From assembly GCA_033782935.1 (NCBI GenBank), contig JAWQEG010000005.1, positions 62,001 to 126,000 of the forward strand: DNA of 64,000 nt, in the 5' to 3' direction. Each line of letters starts with the position of its first letter. Positions within the stretch are counted from its first letter, which is position 1. The stretch is from Petrolisthes cinctipes (Eukaryota > Arthropoda > Malacostraca > Decapoda > Porcellanidae). The notes beneath the pieces are model-generated. The model was not told the DNA's origin. It did no database searches and was given only the letters and a program-made list of their open reading frames with translations. Made by a program: the position numbers and the translations under genes. Positions 59,201 through 64,000 of this stretch are shown here, in pieces.

Positions 59201-62132
59201 TTTGTTCAGGCTGTCCTTTTCCATCTCTCATTCTTTTATTGATTTTGCATACCCTTTCCTAGTTCACATATTTGATTATGGTCCTCTTTCTGTTATTTAC
59301 ACTGACCTTTTCATTCTTGTTTTATTCTCACTCTTCTTACTAATTTCATATTACAGGTATGTATTTTTACCTTTTAACCACCATAAAAGATCACTCTGTA
59401 CGTAGAAGCATGTCTACTGTAACTTGTCTTGTCTGTCTGTGTACAATATGCTGAACATTGTCCAAGGAATTTGCCAACACATCTTCATCTACTTTTGTAT
59501 TATATTAATTTTCCCTTTCTGTTAGTGTACCAACATATCTATCTTCTTATCAGATAGCTATAGATAAGAGCATTTAACCACATTTTTAAAACTTTGCATA
59601 TTGAGTTGAACATCACACTTTCAAAGTATGGTGCTTCATTCTTTGGTTAAAGTTTCATGAGTGATAGAAGACTTGACATTGACTGTAGTCACTGTATATG
59701 TATTGACACTAATTCTTAGAGTTGCCTTTAAATATCGTCTATCTTGCCCTTCCTATGTCCAAACTCTACCTTTATTTTGCCCTGGAGGATAGGGGTGTGA
59801 TAGCAGCATACGAGTATATAATGATAGTGTTGAATAATTCATTATACAGTTTAACTCTTCACATATGGTATATTATTACTGGAATCTTCAAACCTCTCTC
59901 CTAGTTTTGATTTAAGATGTCTTTTCAGTATTCTAAGGAGTGATGGCAATTGTTGCACTATGAAGCCTCGGAGTTGTGCAATATGCTGTACCATAATACA
60001 TGTATGTCTAACTTTTGAACCATTTGAATGTTATGTCTGCATATTTTTATGCATATAAAAAATACTTAAACTGGTTGGCAGAAGGGAATTAACGATTATA
60101 CCAGTACCCTGGGCATAACTAATGAGGTATGTAGTGGAGTGTGGTAAAAGGATATGACAGAAGTGTGAAGTTTTGTTGAATGAGGAGTTCCCCTGCCCAT
60201 AAAAAATAGGGAAGTGGGGTCTTGATTATAATATTTTATGGAGAGAATACAACAGGTATGTTTGTTTCACGAGTTGATGGTGTGATTGAGTGTTTGTTGG
60301 AGTGTGGTTTAGTGGTCTTCAGAAGTGCAGTACTGTATTTTATTGGTATGAGATGCAATGGACTGTATTAATAACATTATTGTTATGTAAGACCTGGCCT
60401 TGTGTCTAGTTATGATTTTCTCCCATGATATTGGGCCCCTTTCTCACATCTATTTGTATACTATGTTGGCTTTTATTGATGTTCTCTTATTAATCTTTTC
60501 TCATCTTTGTTCCATATGGTGTTAGTTTCATGTTACCAGATCATTATTGACTTTGATCATCCCTCTGATTTTGATTTCATAGGTTATGATCATTGTGATA
60601 CTTGGTTTCCAGGAATAGTGTGAGGTGACTTGGTTTAGTAAATTAATCTTTTGTTCTTACTCCATACACTTCCACTCCTGTTCCACTTTTCCCTATTCCC
60701 CCCCCCCCCTTTTTTACCTTGCCAGTATCATATCCAGTAAAGTTCCTTCCCAATTTCTCCTCTATTATTTCAGTTTGAAAATCTGTCTCACTTGTACTTC
60801 ACATGTGTCTTGCTGTATAAACCCTATCCCCCTCCCACCCAGTTTATTCATGTGTTCCTTGCTACTGTTCCACTTACTCTATAACTTTCCCTATCTATTT
60901 TGTTTAACATACTCACTCCAGTTTCCCTCTTATTGTTATATAATTTGTGTGTTTCCCTCTGCCAACCAGGATAACTAAAATTGCTTTAATGGAGGTATTA
61001 CTGTAATAAGTACAGATGGTGTATTATTTTACCAGTTTTAAAGGCTGTCATGTTAGTATGAAAGTTGAGTTCCTGGTCGAGACATTTGTCACAGCATTTG
61101 ATGGTGCAGTAGTGTAACTCCTTTACTTAGAATGCCTTAGCTATACTTTGTGGGCTGTATTATTTCTACATAAGTACCAGTTCAGTTATGTATACTTCGA
61201 GGTGTTGCAGTGAACAGCTGTATTTATGAAGTGCATGTTGCTTGGAGCTGTGATGTGGCAGGGTGTTTTATGTGGAGCCCATGCCCCTATAAAGGCATTA
61301 AAATTGTTTCACTCCCATAAGGCATATGGAATTTTATAATTAACCTTTCTAAGTTTAAAAAATATTTGTCATAATGAACACAACATAAGTGAGCGAGAAA
61401 AGAGTGAAGATGGAGAAACAAAGAAACAGTTTCAAGGGATGGAGGTTATGCAAGTAAGATGGAGAATGAATTTGGGTAGAACTTGATGAAGGAAAGTAAT
61501 CTTCAAAGGGCTTGGGTAGTTTGGTGATGAAAATGTGGGCAATAATTGAGGGTATTCAAGTCTTTCAGGCGTAATAAGTCTGCGTAACTACACTTGCGAA
61601 CTTGAAGCAGTAGCGATGAGAATTCGTAAAGTATTTAAAGACTAAAAAAATTACGAAAGTAGAGTTCCTTAACTTTTGCTTAATTTTCTTTTTTGCAGCA
61701 CTCAAAATGTTGCTTTTGTGTAGGTGTAAGAATTATTATACCTTCTGGAAAGAAGCTATTAATATAGACAGCATACTCGAATGCAAGATTTGTTGACATT
61801 GGGTAGTATTCATGTTCTTGGTGTAAATATGCCACTTTAAAACATAGCTAATGATAGTATAATCAAATTAATCGCATAACATAAAAGGAAGAGGAAAGTG
61901 GCTAATGAATGTTACAGTCGGGTGAAGTAATTGAAGTTATTTACGGTACTGTGAGTAACATTCAGTGATTATTCTTATATACAGCTGACTCTGAGAGGTT
62001 CCAACATCAAACGGAAGATTGATTGATTTTCGGAGGAGGCGTCTCAGAAGTCAGAACAGAAATTACTTTTTAAATACTTTGACCGAGTGTGTGTGAGTGA
62101 GTGTATTTTGTTTTAGTGTGAAATTGTGAATA
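53221..62132. other. Long stretch with no recognised gene
   Basis: Both strands were read and no exon, RNA gene or clear MITE was identified. There are poly-G at about 55256-55268 and poly-C at about 60700-60710. 58908-58985 has weakly inverted CAATTAAGCACTTCTAAG / TATAAGTGTTTAATT arms. The last part (about 61,980-62,132) may be the 5' UTR of the next gene. Intergenic DNA or a long intron are both possible. Confidence 0.4.
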
Positions 62133-62351
62133 ATGATGGGTCTGAGGGAATGTTGCTCTACGTTCCTAGCTGCTCTTCCAAACCCATCTCTTCCACTCCT
62201 ACACTCCTTCGTTCTGGGCACCGTGTTCTCAGCCATTATTCTATTCTATGTGTACTCCAAGGAAAGTAAACTGGGACTCAAGAAGACGATGAAACTGCTG
62301 ATAAAGAACCTGTTTTATGCCCTACCCTCTCCTTTACACCTGGAGAGTCAG
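62133..62351 (+). CDS. First coding exon of an unidentified membrane-anchored protein (partial)
   Basis: The frame opens with two consecutive ATGs (62133 and 62136) and gives 73 residues to a CAG|GTCAGT donor at 62351/62352, phase 0. The peptide has MMGLRECCSTFLAALPNPSL, then a single hydrophobic segment LHSFVLGTVFSAIILFYVYS (about residues 23-42), then a basic stretch (SKESKLGLKKTMKLLIKNLF). This looks like a type II or III signal anchor with a cytosolic or lumenal domain to follow. Downstream exons are not in the window. I do not recognise the family. A MITE begins 25 bp after the exon. Confidence 0.5.
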
Positions 62352-62376
62352 GTCAGTATCAACTGAGAATATAGTT

Positions 62377-62739
62377 GGTATTTATTGAAAGAATTACCGT
62401 TTTGTAGCAATGTTGCCAGATCCGGCTAGGTCCCAGTACTTTGGCCCGGTCATTTTCTGTACTTTACCACGGTTATTTCCCGGTAGTTTGCCCAGGTTAG
62501 GTCCCGGTAGTCTGCCCAGGTTAGGTCCCGGTAGTCTGATGCGGTCTAGGTTAGGTTAGGTCAGGTCAGGTAAGGTCTGGCTAATTTCAAAATGCCCCAT
62601 TTGAATATGCCCTATCTTGGAAATGGGGCATTTGCGGAGAAAATGCCATAGAAGAAAATAGTCTTAGAATGGTCTAAATAAGTGGGTAATGAAGGTAGAA
62701 AAACCGTACCCAATAACGGTAATTCATTCAATATTTACC
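62377..62739 (+). mobile_element. 363-bp MITE with 8-bp target duplication
   Basis: It starts GGTATTTATTGAAAG and ends TTCAATATTTACC. ATATAGTT occurs on both sides (62369-62376 and 62740-62747). It has the same length, orientation and near-identical interior as the copy at 2838-3200. Confidence 0.9.
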
Positions 62740-62944
62740 ATATAGTTTTGTTACATGTAAAACATTCCATATAGATTTTAAATTGGGGTAGAACCATTCA
62801 ATTTTCTTTCGTATCTTTGAATTAAGAATATTAAATTGATGATAATTCACTATACAGTATTTTTAAAAGTTGCTACCATGTGATTTCGAAAATTGTACTA
62901 CTGTATTACCATTCCTTATATTTCCCCATTTATTACAACTTTTC

Positions 62945-63283
62945 GGTAATTATCTATTCTATTGCCATTTTCTATTACAATGTTTTTACCCTCTTTACCC
63001 ACTAAATTATATCATTCTAAGACACGTTTCTTCTATGGCATTTTCTTCGGAAATAGGGAAATAGATAGGGCATTTTGAATTAGCCTGACCATACCTAACC
63101 TAAACTAGAGCACAGCAGACTACCGGGACCTAACCTGGGCAAACTGCCGGGACCTAACCTGGGCAAACTACTGGGAACTAACCATGGTAAAGTACCAGAA
63201 CCTGACCGGGGCAAAATACTGGGACCTAGCCAGATCTGGCAACACTGCTACAAAATGGCAATAGTTTAGATAAATACTAACTT
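62945..63283 (-). mobile_element. Diverged inverted copy of the 363-bp MITE family
   Basis: Read on the minus strand it follows the same order as 62377-62739: TGCCAGATCTGGCTAGGTCC, CCCAGGTTAGGTCCCGG repeats, GGTCAGGCTAATTC, a decayed ATGCCCTATCT block, ATGCCATAGAAGAAA and CTTAGAATG. Ends are degraded and no duplication was settled. Confidence 0.8.
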
Positions 63284-64000
63284 TTCTCTACCATTTCCCT
63301 TGCAAATGCATTATAACACTACTGTACTTTCCTTTTACATGTATAATGTACTACTGGTGTGTGTAATTTTTTGTTTTAAGACCATCAATGCTCTTAAGTA
63401 CCTTAGGCTTTACATACTCTGATTAGGACCAAAGAAAGCCTTGGATAGGACCGAGGGATGCCTCAGTTAGGACCAAAATATGCCTCAATCCAGGTAAGGT
63501 TGCACCAAGCATAGATTCTTAAAAATGGAAATCCTGAATCAAGTGTTTGCTAAAATTTGGCTTGGGTTTTCGATTTTTCAGCAAGCAATTATGTAATTGG
63601 AAAAAACTAGCCTAGTTTTAACACTCCAATGACTATATGCACCTACCATGGACCATGGCATCCTTTGGTCCTAACCTAATCAAACCTATGGTACTACCCA
63701 ACTGGGCATCCATCAGTCCTAACCATGGCATATATATACATAGGGTCTATTACAGGGTTTCTATTACTATAATAATTTTATATTATATTACAATTATTAT
63801 TACTTTCAAGGTCATCTATTATATTACTATTACAGTACTCGTACTTAGTTATCTATTACTATTATTATTATTATATATTATTTGCAATAACACTAGTTAC
63901 TAAACATGATAATCATTTTCATTACTGTTGGGAGGCTGTCCAAAGTATGCACAATTATGTCTAAATAATTTTATGTTTGGTAGGCCACTCTCCATTCAAC
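63284..64000. other. Non-coding right edge, probably intron
   Basis: It holds GGACCAAA.AATGCCTCA-like short direct repeats at about 63426-63480 and ATT/ATTATT microsatellite at 63760-63880. It is probably intron of the gene whose first exon is at 62133. Confidence 0.35.

Overview
The window is a eukaryotic nuclear segment: intron-interrupted genes with GT/AG borders, few long ORFs, and dense simple repeats. Animal WASH, RanBP1 and ankyrin/SOCS-box genes, crab/shrimp-like non-LTR retrotransposon tails and very abundant (GA)n, (GT)n and (AT)n tracts suggest an arthropod, most likely a decapod crustacean. The species cannot be fixed from sequence alone.

Layout. 1-3,696: upstream of WASHC1, holding a transposon copy nested inside a relative. 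3,697-7,705 (+): WASHC1 in ten coding exons, 505 aa. 8,930-10,900: decayed LINE fragments, one interrupted by a TA-target MITE. 10,973-11,559: a CG-rich MITE flanked by TAA. 14,154-16,830 (-): a five-exon ankyrin/SOCS-box gene of 329 aa, with a minisatellite of duplicated splice donors in an intron and a CRE/CCAAT repeat array upstream (16,870-17,310). 17,900-29,000: mostly non-coding, with MITEs, long microsatellites and a 96-nt hairpin at 19,966-20,061. 29,028-36,685 (-): a large disordered scaffold with four NPF-acidic motifs (about 1,218 aa) and a coding minisatellite. 36,700-49,470: repeats only. 49,471-52,850 (+): RanBP1 in five exons, 234 aa, with a 604-bp foldback element in its third intron. 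53,206-62,132: no gene seen. 62,133-62,351 (+): a first coding exon with one membrane segment, followed 25 bp downstream by a 363-bp MITE.

The genes share no obvious pathway. WASHC1 (endosomal actin nucleation) and the NPF protein (possible EH-domain/EHD client) could both act in endosomal recycling, but that link is inferred from motifs. RanBP1 serves the Ran GTPase cycle, and the ankyrin/SOCS protein is a likely Cullin-5 substrate adaptor. The most distinctive material is non-coding: at least seven copies of a roughly 160-bp palindromic TTAA-ended MITE, an 8-bp-TSD MITE with clean nested-insertion evidence, a tandem array of 5' splice sites, a CRE/CCAAT promoter array, and a hairpin whose arm differences are all G-U wobbles.
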